In this document: positions 1 through 8,449 of the stretch, one piece after another
How the letters are laid out: each line of letters starts with the position of its first letter
How positions within the stretch are numbered: position 1 is the first letter of the stretch
Assembly (NCBI GenBank): GCA_029856365.1
Contig: JAHQWW010000018.1
Span: forward strand, 1 to 50,522
Length of the DNA stretch: 50,522 nt
From: Candidatus Hodarchaeota archaeon
Lineage (GTDB): Archaea > Asgardarchaeota > Heimdallarchaeia > Hodarchaeales > Hodarchaeaceae
Reading direction: 5' to 3'
The notes under the pieces: model-generated
The model's database searches: none
What the model was told of the DNA's origin: nothing
What the model saw: the letters and a program-made list of their open reading frames with translations, nothing else
Made by a program: the position numbers and the translations under genes

Positions 1-1075
1 ATTTGAATCAAAAATGACACTTGAAGATATTGAATTTGGCGCGCGGTTGGGAGCCCTTGAAGCTTTGGCTTCAGGAACCACAACTCTCAATAGCATGTAC
101 CATCATAGCGAACTTGAGGTTAAAGTTCTAACTGAAATAGGATTGCGAGCTGTTGTGGGTCATGTTTGTTTTTCTTGGAGAAAGAAGGATGACTATCGTG
201 AGACTCAAAATGTCATCAGGAAATTCCACACATCAAGTAATGACCGTATTCGTTGTTCTATAGATCCTCATTCCGCCTATACTGTCGATTATGACTTTTT
301 ACAACAATTACTTGAGCTAAAAAATGAGTATCAAGAAAAATATGAACATCCACCATTTTTACACACGCATGCTGCTGAAACTAAATTTGAAACCCAGCAA
401 ACTCGTGATTATTTAAAAGAATCGGGCTTTGAATTAATTGCTGAAAAGGTAGAATCCCCTATTCAATATTTTCATGACTGTGGGATTTTGAAAGATGCCT
501 GTATAGCCCATGGGGTCTGGGCATCAGAAAAAGACATAAATGTATTGAAGAAAGATGATGCTCGTGTTGCTAGTTGTCCAGTTAGCAATTTAAAGCTATC
601 ATCTGGAATTGCTCCCATATATACTTTGATTCAATCTGATGTTACAGTAGGGTTTGGTACTGACAGCAGTAGTTCGAATAATACTCTGGATATGTTTGAA
701 ACTGTGAAAATTGGGTCGTTATTACAAAAAGTCCATGCTGGATATAATCCACAAGCCTTACCAGCTTATCAATCCTTGTGGCTCGGTACTAGGGGTTCTG
801 CTAGAGCAATTCATTGGGATGATTCAATTGGGTCTTTGGAAGTAGGTAAGAAAGCGGATATTATTTTGGTAGACTTTCGCTCGCCTCATTTAATTCCCAC
901 TTGGAATGAGGTTTCACAATTGGTGTACTCGACAAAAGGAACAGATGTTTCCGACGTTATTATTGATGGGGAATTAGTGTTTTGTGATAAAAAATTTAAG
1001 AGAATAGATTTCAGCCAATTTCACCAGGAAGCTAGTAATTATATTCAGAAGCTTAAAAATCGCATTGATCAGTAG
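1..1075 (+). CDS. Amidohydrolase (MtaD/SsnA-type aminohydrolase), 5'-truncated by window edge
   Basis: The reading frame is open to the left edge (FESK precedes the first Met at 14), so the N-terminus, including the usual first HxH metal motif, lies outside the window. Visible metal-site motifs of the family are HTHAAE near residue 117, IAHGVW near 165 and GTDSSSSNN near 217; CPVSNLKLSSG is the signature of the methylthioadenosine/S-adenosylhomocysteine deaminase and chlorohydrolase group. The C-terminus (GSLEVGKKADIILVD) is the typical closing beta-domain. The family hydrolytically deaminates purine or related ring substrates in the cytosol. The exact substrate (MTA, SAH, guanine or other) cannot be read from these motifs. 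The next gene is convergent. Confidence 0.85.
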   Translation, partial: FESKMTLEDIEFGARLGALEALASGTTTLNSMYHHSELEVKVLTEIGLRAVVGHVCFSWRKKDDYRETQNVIRKFHTSSNDRIRCSIDPHSAYTVDYDFLQQLLELKNEYQEKYEHPPFLHTHAAETKFETQQTRDYLKESGFELIAEKVESPIQYFHDCGILKDACIAHGVWASEKDINVLKKDDARVASCPVSNLKLSSGIAPIYTLIQSDVTVGFGTDSSSSNNTLDMFETVKIGSLLQKVHAGYNPQALPAYQSLWLGTRGSARAIHWDDSIGSLEVGKKADIILVDFRSPHLIPTWNEVSQLVYSTKGTDVSDVIIDGELVFCDKKFKRIDFSQFHQEASNYIQKLKNRIDQ

Positions 1076-1145
1076 TTACAAAAGAAATGGAGAAGAGTAA
1101 GCATTCAGTTTTCAATCTCCAATGGAAAAATCTGAACTCACATAG

Positions 1146-2153
1146 TTAAGGTTTATCTGTTAATAATCCCTGTTCTCTCATCCACATTACCGTTTTTTCA
1201 ACACCAGATTCATAATCTACAGTTGGATTGAAACCTAGTATTTTTTTTGCTTTGGTATTTGCATAGTTTCTGCTAGTCTGGATTTTTTTTATTGCATTGG
1301 AAATATATGGATATCCTAGACCTTTTCGTTTGTAGAAGTTCATTATTAGAGGCCAAAAAATTCTAGCTATAATCATTGGAAAATGAGGGATAAATCGTGG
1401 TGATTTATTACCAAGTTCAACAGCGATAACCTCAAATAATTCTCTCCAAACCTGAGGTTCATCAGATGCTAAGATAAAAATTTCTCCAATGGCCTTATTT
1501 GGATTTTCTACGATTTTGATAAATCCCTGAACAACATCATCAATGTATGTAAAGTGAATAGTACCTTTAGGTGAACCAGGAAATATTCTCCTTATTATGC
1601 TTCTTTCCATTGACTCAATTATCTCTGTAAATACGTAATAATCACCAGGACCATAGACTCCACTTGGTCTAACTATAGTGAGTGGAAGACCGTGTTCATT
1701 TTGTAAGCTAAGCAATGCTTTTTCGGCTTCCATCTTACTACGTCCATAAACCTCATCAGGATTATAGTTGGATTCTTCTGTGCCATTTACGACGATACCT
1801 AGTGCTTCCGTAGAAGAACAATATATAAAATGCTTTACTTTTGCTTCTAAGCAGGCTTCTGCAAGCTTTTTTGTGGCCTCAACATTCTGTTTAAAAAGAG
1901 ATTCTTCTGAAGCCTCAAAATTATAATTCGCTGCGAAATGAAGCACGATGTCTTTTCCCTTAACAGCAAGACTGAAAGTTCTGTAATCTATCAAATCAAA
2001 ATTGACAAATTTTACATCTAGTTTCTCTAAATCCTCTTTTTTAGAAGTTTTTCGAATAGCACAATAGATATCATATTCACCCTTTTTGGCAATTAACGCC
2101 TGTATAAACGCATTACCAATAAATCCAGTGGCTCCTGTAACAAGGATTTTCAT
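1146..2153 (-). CDS. NAD(P)-dependent epimerase/dehydratase (extended SDR)
   Basis: Rossmann-fold extended short-chain dehydrogenase of about 335 residues. The N-terminus has the nucleotide-binding GATGFIG motif right after MKILV. The catalytic YxxxK appears as YGRSK, with an upstream SST providing the serine, and RPSGVYGPGD is the conserved loop that follows. Members reduce or epimerise nucleotide sugars, hydroxysteroids or dihydroflavonol-like substrates; the substrate here is unknown. The ORF could begin 15 bases upstream (MVSIQ), but a TATA-like element at 2171-2180 would lie only 3 bases from that codon. The inner ATG at 2153 suits a leaderless mRNA and starts directly at the Rossmann strand. 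Convergent with the amidohydrolase. Confidence 0.85.
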   Translation of the reverse strand: MKILVTGATGFIGNAFIQALIAKKGEYDIYCAIRKTSKKEDLEKLDVKFVNFDLIDYRTFSLAVKGKDIVLHFAANYNFEASEESLFKQNVEATKKLAEACLEAKVKHFIYCSSTEALGIVVNGTEESNYNPDEVYGRSKMEAEKALLSLQNEHGLPLTIVRPSGVYGPGDYYVFTEIIESMERSIIRRIFPGSPKGTIHFTYIDDVVQGFIKIVENPNKAIGEIFILASDEPQVWRELFEVIAVELGNKSPRFIPHFPMIIARIFWPLIMNFYKRKGLGYPYISNAIKKIQTSRNYANTKAKKILGFNPTVDYESGVEKTVMWMREQGLLTDKP

Positions 2154-2170
2154 TTGAATCGAAACCAAGT

Positions 2171-2180
2171 CTTATATATA
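2171..2180 (-). promoter_or_regulatory. TATA box of the epimerase gene
   Basis: On the minus strand the sequence reads TATATATAAG, centred about 23 bases upstream of the ATG at 2153. That is the distance expected between an archaeal TATA box and a start site lying at or next to the start codon, so the mRNA is probably leaderless. Confidence 0.55.
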
Positions 2181-2347
2181 CTAGTAATTAAATTTTAGGC
2201 TTGATTGGTACTTATTAGTATGAATTGTCACGCTAAATCAGAACAGAGTACTACATGTTAATTCATATGATTTTAATATCGATTCCAATTTTATTGACTC
2301 TATGAAAGCATTAATTTATAATAGTAAATCCTTGATAGAAAAATGGA

Positions 2348-3034
2348 TTAGATTTCAATGTTTTTGAGTACTGTTTCGATGTCAACTGGAAGGGAAAAAG
2401 TTTGAAGGGAATCCAGTTCTTCTTGAGCAGTGACTTCAATGGATTCAAGCATTTGGTTGAAAATGTCTTCAATCTCTTCTAACCGTCCTTTCGTTTCAGG
2501 ATATTTAGGATTAATACTACAACAACCTCCTGGAAGGATCGAAAGGCTGTAAAGGCCCCATTTTTTAGAGAGGAGGATAACTTCTTCTTTATTATATCCT
2601 ATTAAGGGTCTAAACGTAGGTATCTTAATTTTAGAAATAACAATAGGTAAATTATCTAATGTTTGACTCGCTTGTTCACCTAGAATTTCGCCTGTGACAA
2701 TGATATCAGCCTTTATCTGTTGAGCGTACATTTCAGCTTTTACAAACATCTGTATTCGACAAAGTAGGCATGTTTGGCGAAGTTCTCTTCCCTCAAGATT
2801 ATTCAAAATTATTTCCTGTGTTTTTCCATGAGAGATTATAGCTAAAGAAACAAGAACCTTTGAATTACGTTCTGCTATCTTATTACCAATGGTTACGACT
2901 TTTTCTAAAGTTCCAAGAGAGTGAAACGGAAAATTATGGTAATGCAGCAGGAACGGCTGAAATCCATTTAAGATAGCAATTTGGGCTGCGACTGGACTAT
3001 CTATCCCACCAGAAATAAGACAAACCGCTTTCAT
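2348..3034 (-). CDS. ThiI-like PP-loop sulfurtransferase lacking the THUMP region
   Basis: An adenylating PP-loop ATPase closest to the catalytic domain of ThiI, which makes 4-thiouridine at tRNA position 8 and can supply thiamine sulfur. The P-loop is SGGIDSPVA right after the start. Further ThiI signatures are CLLCRIQM and TGEILGEQASQTL. The CxxC (residues 101 and 104 of the longest frame) plus a cysteine in GGCC (183/184) match the three cysteines that hold an Fe-S cluster in archaeal ThiI proteins without a rhodanese domain. Full-length ThiI carries about 170 N-terminal residues (ferredoxin-like and THUMP) that are absent here, so tRNA recognition must differ or come from a partner. The frame opens at 3070, but MKAVCLISGG at 3034 starts at the fold, about 33 bases after an AT-rich TATA-like stretch. 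Confidence 0.75.
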   Translation of the reverse strand: MKAVCLISGGIDSPVAAQIAILNGFQPFLLHYHNFPFHSLGTLEKVVTIGNKIAERNSKVLVSLAIISHGKTQEIILNNLEGRELRQTCLLCRIQMFVKAEMYAQQIKADIIVTGEILGEQASQTLDNLPIVISKIKIPTFRPLIGYNKEEVILLSKKWGLYSLSILPGGCCSINPKYPETKGRLEEIEDIFNQMLESIEVTAQEELDSLQTFSLPVDIETVLKNIEI

Positions 3035-3275
3035 GTTGGAACCATATCCAAGTAGGATCTTGTTCATCAATTATTAATACTAAGCAACAACTAGTGAGTC
3101 ATACATAAGGCACTTATGTTTTGAAAACTGAAAAATAGGTTGATAAACGTTGTTGATAAATTCATGAAAATAAATGAATAGTGAAACATTAAAAAGGTAG
3201 ATTGTTAAAGAGTGACACCTAACTTCCTAAGAGCATTGTAAAAACTTCGGGGGATTTACCAGTCGAGGAAAAATA

Positions 3276-3593
3276 ATGGCCATACCTAATTTTTCAGTTA
3301 ATCGCTGTTCCAATAATTCGCAGCGTTGGAATGTTTATTTTAATTCCTCAAAACCTTTCCACATGCATTCAATTCAAGAAATATTGGAAAAAAAGCATTA
3401 TCAAATACTAGCTACTACTCCTAACATAACTGTCTTTCGATCTAAAGATGTTCGTCTCACATGTTATACCGAAGGGCTTATTCAAGTTGACTTATATGAC
3501 TCCTCAAAAAAAGGATTAAAGGATATCGAACATCTTATTAAAGATATTTTTGATTTAAATTCAATCAATTTCTCTGGTGAGTTATTTGGGTGA
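3276..3593 (+). CDS. Small protein of unknown function, overlaps gcvH-like gene
   Basis: 105 residues, not recognised. GAGG about seven bases before the ATG at 3276 is a good ribosome binding site. Predicted pattern is alpha/beta: a helix (residues 30-42), several strands (44-75) and a C-terminal helix (80-97). There is no signal peptide or membrane segment. The last 17 bases overlap the start of the GcvH-like gene, indicating translational coupling, so the two products probably act together. Confidence 0.65.
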   Translation: MAIPNFSVNRCSNNSQRWNVYFNSSKPFHMHSIQEILEKKHYQILATTPNITVFRSKDVRLTCYTEGLIQVDLYDSSKKGLKDIEHLIKDIFDLNSINFSGELFG

Positions 3594-4140
3594 AAATCAG
3601 TTAGAAATTATAACAACAAAGTATGACAAAGAAACACAGCAGGAAATAACAGGGACGTACTTTTTTCCACTAGATCGCTATTATTACGCTGGTGATCCAG
3701 GCCATATTTGGTTCAAACCCATTAACTCTATCTTTGAAGTAGGATTCGATTCTTTTGGCCAACAACAAGCAGGACCACTTCTTCATATACGAACCCGTCC
3801 CCTTGGACGAGAATTCCCTCAGGGGGCTGCTTTTGGAACTGTTGAAAGTGATAAGTGGATTGGTCCACTCCGTCTACCTTTATCTGCTGTCCTTGTTGAA
3901 GCAAACACAGCAGTTCTAGACAACCCTACGTTAATAAATGAGAATTGTTACAGAGCTTGGGTGATCCAAATCAAGCCAACAAAATTCGATGAAGAAATAT
4001 CCTCTACCGATGTTATCACTAAGGGGGATCTCCTACAGTTGAAAGAATACTCTATCTCTGACCTAGAAAAGTACGAAGAGCAAATCATTAAATGTAGAAT
4101 TACAGATCTAGAGACTGGAGAAGAAATTGATAAATGTTGA
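3577..4140 (+). CDS. GcvH-like lipoyl-domain protein
   Basis: The central part (residues about 30-135) follows the glycine cleavage H protein pattern. DRYYYAGDPGHIWFKP corresponds to the H-protein opening, FGTVESDKW contains the lysine (K93) that carries lipoate in the family, and LVEANTAVLDNPTLINEN matches the strand pair after the lipoyl hairpin. At 187 residues it is about 55 longer than ordinary GcvH, with a charged C-terminal tail ending in cysteine. The start is GTG at 3577, inside the previous ORF. It may serve as the H protein for the glycine decarboxylase genes 3 kb downstream. It could instead be a lipoate-binding protein of another pathway, since its sequence diverges and its operon partner is unknown. 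Confidence 0.75.
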   Translation: MSYLGENQLEIITTKYDKETQQEITGTYFFPLDRYYYAGDPGHIWFKPINSIFEVGFDSFGQQQAGPLLHIRTRPLGREFPQGAAFGTVESDKWIGPLRLPLSAVLVEANTAVLDNPTLINENCYRAWVIQIKPTKFDEEISSTDVITKGDLLQLKEYSISDLEKYEEQIIKCRITDLETGEEIDKC

Positions 4141-4442
4141 ACTATGATTAACTTATAATTGATACGTTTTTTAAACACACTCAATATACACCTATATCAG
4201 GTCACCAAAAAGTCATAGATATTGTATATAATTTCATTAGGGAATGGAAATTTAAAATTATCGTCAATAGAAATAATAATATTTGAGAAGAATTCAATAA
4301 TGTTTTAATGCTTCTCGTATCTTCTGATCTCCTCGCCCAACAGTAATTTGAAGATAAAGATAAGCATTATTGAAGATTCATGAGATTATAACCAATACGG
4401 GACACACCTTAAAAATAATTGTATTGAAAATTAATCTAGTAA
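4141..4442. other. Intergenic, no gene seen
   Basis: About 300 AT-rich bases between the GcvH-like gene and the promoter of the small membrane peptide. No tRNA, open frame with a ribosome binding site, or strong hairpin was seen. A minus-strand frame across 3948-4184 is a shadow of the GcvH-like gene. Confidence 0.5.
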
Positions 4443-4444
4443 AT

Positions 4445-4454
4445 CTTATATATG
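4445..4454 (+). promoter_or_regulatory. Possible TATA box for the 41-aa membrane peptide
   Basis: CTTATATATG lies about 68 bases upstream of the ATG at 4522. This predicts a start site near 4478 and a leader of about 45 bases containing the ribosome binding site. Confidence 0.35.
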
Positions 4455-4521
4455 TAGAAAACTAATTTCTCAACAGAAAGAATTTAGTCGCTCTGATCTC
4501 TTTTTCAGGGGAACATACCAT

Positions 4522-4647
4522 ATGGATCTTATAACAATTATACTAACTCTTTTAAGTTTAGGGCTTTTAATTGCATTGGGAGGTTTCCTACTCATCGGAA
4601 TTCTCATTATATTATATTTAGTTGTTACAGGAAGACGATGGGATTAA
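4522..4647 (+). CDS. 41-residue single-pass membrane peptide
   Basis: A short frame starting ATG at 4522 and ending TAA at 4645-4647. The product begins MDLITIILTLLSLG and continues as one nearly unbroken hydrophobic helix (about residues 3-35), closing with the basic VVTGRRWD. AGGGG at about 4507-4511, ten bases before the ATG, fits a ribosome binding site, and a TATA-like element lies further upstream. This is the layout of a small membrane protein with a cytosolic basic tail; no function can be assigned. The gene stands alone, convergent with queD. Confidence 0.5.
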   Translation: MDLITIILTLLSLGLLIALGGFLLIGILIILYLVVTGRRWD

Positions 4648-4667
4648 TAGTTACCTCGTGATACTAT

Positions 4668-5150
4668 CTATACGGGAGCAGAATATTTAGCTTGATTACC
4701 AAAATTTTCTGTAATAATGATATCTAGAATAGAGATTAAATCAGGACTGTTTTTCTGTAACCAAGAACTGATTTTTTTATGTAAATAGAAAGCTAAGCTT
4801 TCTGCTGTAGTCTGCTCTATTCCATCCAATATTAAAACATCTTGTTTGGGAAAAGAATACATTTTATTATTTACAGTAACTTGCCAGTTCTTCTCTTTCA
4901 ATTCTGATTGAATGCTTACATTTGATGATTTTGCAGGAAGAAGGATTTTTTGATTTAAGAGTTGGAGTTCATGCTTTATAACATCATTTACAGCTTTAAA
5001 ATCTAAGAATTTCTCTTGTTTATATTGGATTTTAACAGTTACGGAATAATTGTGACCATGCAAACGTTCACACTTACCAAATCCAACTAAGAAATGACTA
5101 GCAGAAAAAGAGTTCTTGGCTTGTGAAAATATCTGTTCATGAGAAGGCAA
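4668..5150 (-). CDS. queD: 6-pyruvoyltetrahydropterin synthase / QueD-like enzyme
   Basis: T-fold enzyme acting on dihydroneopterin triphosphate, for queuosine/archaeosine precursors (6-carboxytetrahydropterin) or pterin side-chain chemistry. The three zinc histidines are visible: FSASH (H19) and LHGHNY (H31, H33). Catalytic-type C27 stands four residues before the HGH, as in QueD and archaeal PTPS. A TTAESLA stretch replaces the usual PTAEN motif. At 160 residues it is longer than typical QueD (about 120) because of an insertion near residues 70-105. No archaeosine partners (QueE, QueC) are in the window, so the pathway is not confirmed. The gene is divergent from the small GTPase. Confidence 0.85.
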   Translation of the reverse strand: MPSHEQIFSQAKNSFSASHFLVGFGKCERLHGHNYSVTVKIQYKQEKFLDFKAVNDVIKHELQLLNQKILLPAKSSNVSIQSELKEKNWQVTVNNKMYSFPKQDVLILDGIEQTTAESLAFYLHKKISSWLQKNSPDLISILDIIITENFGNQAKYSAPV

Positions 5151-5315
5151 AATTTGTGACCAACTATTTCGTGGTTGCTTATAACTGATGATAACGTACT
5201 CAAATCATTTCCATATTATATTCAACCCTTTTATTAAGAACATGGCATATTATCGCAATATCATGTCTTCTTTAATTCTTTACCTACAATTATTGACCAA
5301 ACTATACAATATTGT

Positions 5316-5320
5316 AGGAG
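5316..5320 (+). promoter_or_regulatory. Ribosome binding site fixing the TTG start of the GTPase
   Basis: AGGAG eight bases before TTG 5329. The open frame extends upstream to 5188, but those 47 residues precede the conserved fold and have no comparable binding site. Confidence 0.65.
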
Positions 5321-5328
5321 AAAGCTCA

Positions 5329-5853
5329 TTGGCAGTTCAAGATTTCACTGCGAAATTAGTACTCTTAGGAGACGGAAGGGTCGGGAAAACTTCATTATGT
5401 TCTCATTTGTGTACCCAAAGGATCCCAGGAACTTATGATCTTACTGTTGGTCTTAATATTGAGGTTCACGAAACTGACTTAAAAGGAACATCCGTAAAGC
5501 TTGTTTTATGGGATTTAGCTGGACAACAACGTTTTGGATGCGTGCGGCCTGGTTTTTATTATGGAGCGCGAGTCGCTTTAATCGTATTTGACCTTCAAAA
5601 CCGTGGATCCTTCTTTGATGTTAAACATTGGATCCGAGAGTTAAAGGATCATAGCCCGAACACTCCATTTATACTTGTAGGTAACAAAACTGACCTTCAA
5701 AAGCGAGAGGTCTCAAAGGAAGAAGCAATAAGTCTTGCTCAGGAATTCTCAGTTCATTATTTTGAAACGAGTGCCTTAAAAGGGAAGAATGTTGAAGAAT
5801 TGTTCCAATTGGCTACTCGCATTGCTCTTCAAGGAACAGCTGTTGCATACTAA
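5329..5853 (+). CDS. Ras/Rab-like small GTPase
   Basis: A 174-residue GTPase of the Ras superfamily. All G motifs are present: GDGRVGKT (G1, residues 14-21), a switch-I threonine in YDLTVG (T39), WDLAGQ (G3, 61-66), GNKTD (G4) and ETSALKG (G5). Residues after G3 (QRFGCVRPGFYYGA) correspond to the Rab/Ras switch-II stretch, with the Gln equivalent to Ras Q61 retained. The C-terminus (GTAVAY) lacks the cysteine box used for prenylation in eukaryotes, so membrane attachment, if any, needs another route. The start is taken as TTG 5329 because of AGGAG eight bases upstream; an ATG at 5188 would add a non-conserved extension. Such GTPases are abundant in Asgard archaea and usually regulate membrane or signalling processes; the target is unknown. 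Confidence 0.9.
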   Translation: MAVQDFTAKLVLLGDGRVGKTSLCSHLCTQRIPGTYDLTVGLNIEVHETDLKGTSVKLVLWDLAGQQRFGCVRPGFYYGARVALIVFDLQNRGSFFDVKHWIRELKDHSPNTPFILVGNKTDLQKREVSKEEAISLAQEFSVHYFETSALKGKNVEELFQLATRIALQGTAVAY

Positions 5854-6111
5854 TTTCGCATTTTTTAACTAAGATTGTAAGATAGCGTTTTTTTCCATGG
5901 TGAGGGAGACACACTATCCTCATACTCTAGAGAGATTCTATAAAATCAGAGAATCCGAAAGAGATTGATCTCGAAACTTACTAAAATTGAATAATAAGTA
6001 GGATGAATAGTTGTAAAACCATATTTATTACGATTTTATCTAATCTTAGCAACTCTATTGTAAGGAAAATCCTCCTGGTTTGGTGAAGTATGAATGATTC
6101 GGAGTATTAGA

Positions 6112-6771
6112 ATGCAACGACATGGAGTAGCTGTTTCAATTCTAATAATATGTATATTGTGCAGCTCTACTATTCAATCTAGCAGTCATTCTTCAGGAGG
6201 AGCAATTGATGTTCTTCAGATCCATCAAGTAATAAATACTCTTACAGCATACCAAGCTGAGCAATTCACTGTGAGTCTCACAATTTACAATGTATATGGT
6301 TTCAAAGATGTTCTTGATGTCTCAATAAAAGTAAAAATTCCTGAAGAGGTTGAGTTCTTATCTAGTTCAGAACCAGATCTTGATCTTGAAATCAAAGATA
6401 ATTCAGAAGAATTTGACTATAATTTTGGTAAACTTAGAATTGATGAAAGTATACGCTTTTCAGTTATATACAACGTTACTTCTGCTGAAACAAAATCTGT
6501 TACATTAGAGGCTGTAAATGCTTCCTTTCGATTAGAAAATGGAATCACAGGATGGGTTTTATCAAATACAGAAAGCATTGGTTTAAGGGGGAAACAATTA
6601 ATTACAACAACAGAATCACTGCTTCCTATTCCTAAGGGAGAAATAAATGAGATAGATTTTGGCTCATTTAAAATCCCAATCATACCGATTCTTTCAATTA
6701 TTGGTTACTTACTTCCCTTAGTATTTTTTGGTGTGAGTATCATCGTTTTAAGACGCATTCGGTATTTATAG
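6112..6771 (+). CDS. Secreted, C-terminally membrane-anchored protein of unknown function
   Basis: The protein has a signal-peptide-like N-terminus (MQRHGVAVSILIICILC), an extracytoplasmic beta-rich domain (about residues 30-180) and a C-terminal transmembrane helix (PIIPILSIIGYLLPLVFFGV) followed by basic RRIRYL. The ectodomain shows the alternating pattern of Ig-like or DUF11-type surface domains common in archaeal envelopes, and has several N-glycosylation sequons (for example NVTS, NASF). An ATG at 6094 is possible, but GGAG at 6101-6104 stands seven bases before ATG 6112. Probably a cell-surface protein; no partner is visible nearby. Confidence 0.65.
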   Translation: MQRHGVAVSILIICILCSSTIQSSSHSSGGAIDVLQIHQVINTLTAYQAEQFTVSLTIYNVYGFKDVLDVSIKVKIPEEVEFLSSSEPDLDLEIKDNSEEFDYNFGKLRIDESIRFSVIYNVTSAETKSVTLEAVNASFRLENGITGWVLSNTESIGLRGKQLITTTESLLPIPKGEINEIDFGSFKIPIIPILSIIGYLLPLVFFGVSIIVLRRIRYL

Positions 6772-7017
6772 GAATGAATCTAAAAAGGATTGAATTCATA
6801 ACCCTAAAAATTTCATTATAGAAGTAAATAAGAATACAAGAAATAATTCTTCTGGCATTGTTTTTTCTTTTTTGGATGATGTAATAAAATTAAAGCTCTT
6901 AATTCTTTAAACCTCTCCTTAATTTGGAATTGATGGCTAAATTCGATCCATTTGCCGAATAGTTTAAAACAGAGAAGGTACTAGTTTGCAGTTGTATGAA
7001 TTCAGTGTCATTAGAAG

Positions 7018-8445
7018 ATGAAAATTACTATGACATCCTCCCAACGTTTTATTCATCCTTATTTGCCTCAGACTGAAACTCAAATTGAAACAATGCTCGA
7101 ATCAATTGGTGTTTCGACGATTAGCGAACTCTTTTCCAGCATTCCAGAAAAATTACGCCTCACAAGAAAACTGAATCTTCCCCCTACTCATTCTGAGCAA
7201 GAAACGCTATCTATTGTTAAAAAAGCACTTAGAAAAAACAAGACTGTAGATGAAATCTCTTCATTTTTAGGAGCAGGAATTTATCAACATTTCATTCCCA
7301 CCGTTATTCAAACACTTTTAAGTCGCTCAGAATTCTATACGGCCTACACACCGTATGCTCCTGAAATTTCTCAAGGGATGCTTCAGGCATTATGGGAATA
7401 TCAATCATTGATAGCTGAAATCACAAAATTGGATCTTGTAAACTCGTCTATGTATGACATGGCTACAGCTTTAGGAGAAGCAGCCTTAATGTGTACCCGA
7501 GTGACAAGAAAAGAGATCTTTCTTGTTCCTTCTTACCTTCAACCTGAAAAATTTCAGACTCTTCTAACTTATACTCAAGGAGCAGGGATCTCCATTAAAA
7601 CATACCCTTTCGACAAAGAAACAGGGAAAGCTGATCTATATGCAATATCAGAACTGACTAAATCTCATAAAAATCAAATCTCTGGTATTTATATCGAGAA
7701 TCCTAATTTCTGGGGAATTATAGAAGAGGGTGTTCAAGAAATTGGGAAAATTACTCATGACTTGAAAGGAATTTTTGTAATAGGTTTTGATCCAATTTCC
7801 TTAGGAATTCTGAAGTCACCTGGTGATTATGGAGCTGATATTGCTATTGGAGAAGGACAATCGATTGGATTACCTATGAATTTTGGAGGTCCATTACTAG
7901 GTATTTTTGCTGTAAAAAATGACCGAAAACTTTCACGAGCCGTACCTGGAAGGATTATTGGTATTACAACAGAAGTGAAATCCGCAAATAGAGCTTTTAC
8001 AATGACACTTCAAACGCGAGAACAACATATTCGCCGTGAAAAAGCGACTTCTAACATTTGCACAAACAATGCTTTATGTGCATTGGCTTCGACTATATAT
8101 TTAAGTTTACTTGGGCCAATAGGATTAGAACGATTGGCAGAACTCTGCATGTCTCGCACGACATACTTATTGGAGGAATTACACTCTATTGATGGCATTA
8201 AATCCCCTTATTTTTCAGGAGTACCTTTCAAGGAATTTATTTTTCAGTTAAATTCAAAATTTTCCTCAAATGATCTCGAGATCTTCCTTCAAAATAACAA
8301 TATTCAAGGAGGTTTATCATTACAACCATATTTTCCAGAATTAAAACAATGTTTTCTTACAGCAGTCACAGAGACGACAAAAATTTCTGATATTGACCAA
8401 TTCACTCAAAAAATTCGAGAATTCATCTTAGAACATGGAGGGTAA
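7018..8445 (+). CDS. gcvPA: Glycine dehydrogenase (decarboxylating) subunit 1
   Basis: N-terminal half of the split P-protein of the glycine cleavage system. With GcvPB it forms the PLP enzyme that decarboxylates glycine and passes the aminomethyl group to the lipoyl arm of an H protein. Recognisable stretches are FLGAGIYQHFIPTVIQ near residue 80, YTPYAPEISQG near 115, SMYDMATALGEAALM near 145 and NFGGPLLGIFA near 290. At 475 residues it is slightly longer than the usual 440-450. ATG 7018 is used; ATG 7030 is also possible. It is followed directly by gcvPB. Confidence 0.95.
   Translation: MKITMTSSQRFIHPYLPQTETQIETMLESIGVSTISELFSSIPEKLRLTRKLNLPPTHSEQETLSIVKKALRKNKTVDEISSFLGAGIYQHFIPTVIQTLLSRSEFYTAYTPYAPEISQGMLQALWEYQSLIAEITKLDLVNSSMYDMATALGEAALMCTRVTRKEIFLVPSYLQPEKFQTLLTYTQGAGISIKTYPFDKETGKADLYAISELTKSHKNQISGIYIENPNFWGIIEEGVQEIGKITHDLKGIFVIGFDPISLGILKSPGDYGADIAIGEGQSIGLPMNFGGPLLGIFAVKNDRKLSRAVPGRIIGITTEVKSANRAFTMTLQTREQHIRREKATSNICTNNALCALASTIYLSLLGPIGLERLAELCMSRTTYLLEELHSIDGIKSPYFSGVPFKEFIFQLNSKFSSNDLEIFLQNNNIQGGLSLQPYFPELKQCFLTAVTETTKISDIDQFTQKIREFILEHGG
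8437..8442 (+). promoter_or_regulatory. Ribosome binding site of gcvPB
   Basis: GGAGGG inside the last codons of gcvPA, seven bases before ATG 8450. This selects 8450 rather than the in-frame ATG at 8435, which lies upstream of the site and would overlap gcvPA. Confidence 0.75.
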
Positions 8446-8449
8446 CAAA

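Noticed and set aside
3948..4184. Minus-strand 78-residue frame
   Set aside because: It lies opposite the GcvH-like gene, has a composition unlike a real protein and has no ribosome binding site; a shadow frame.
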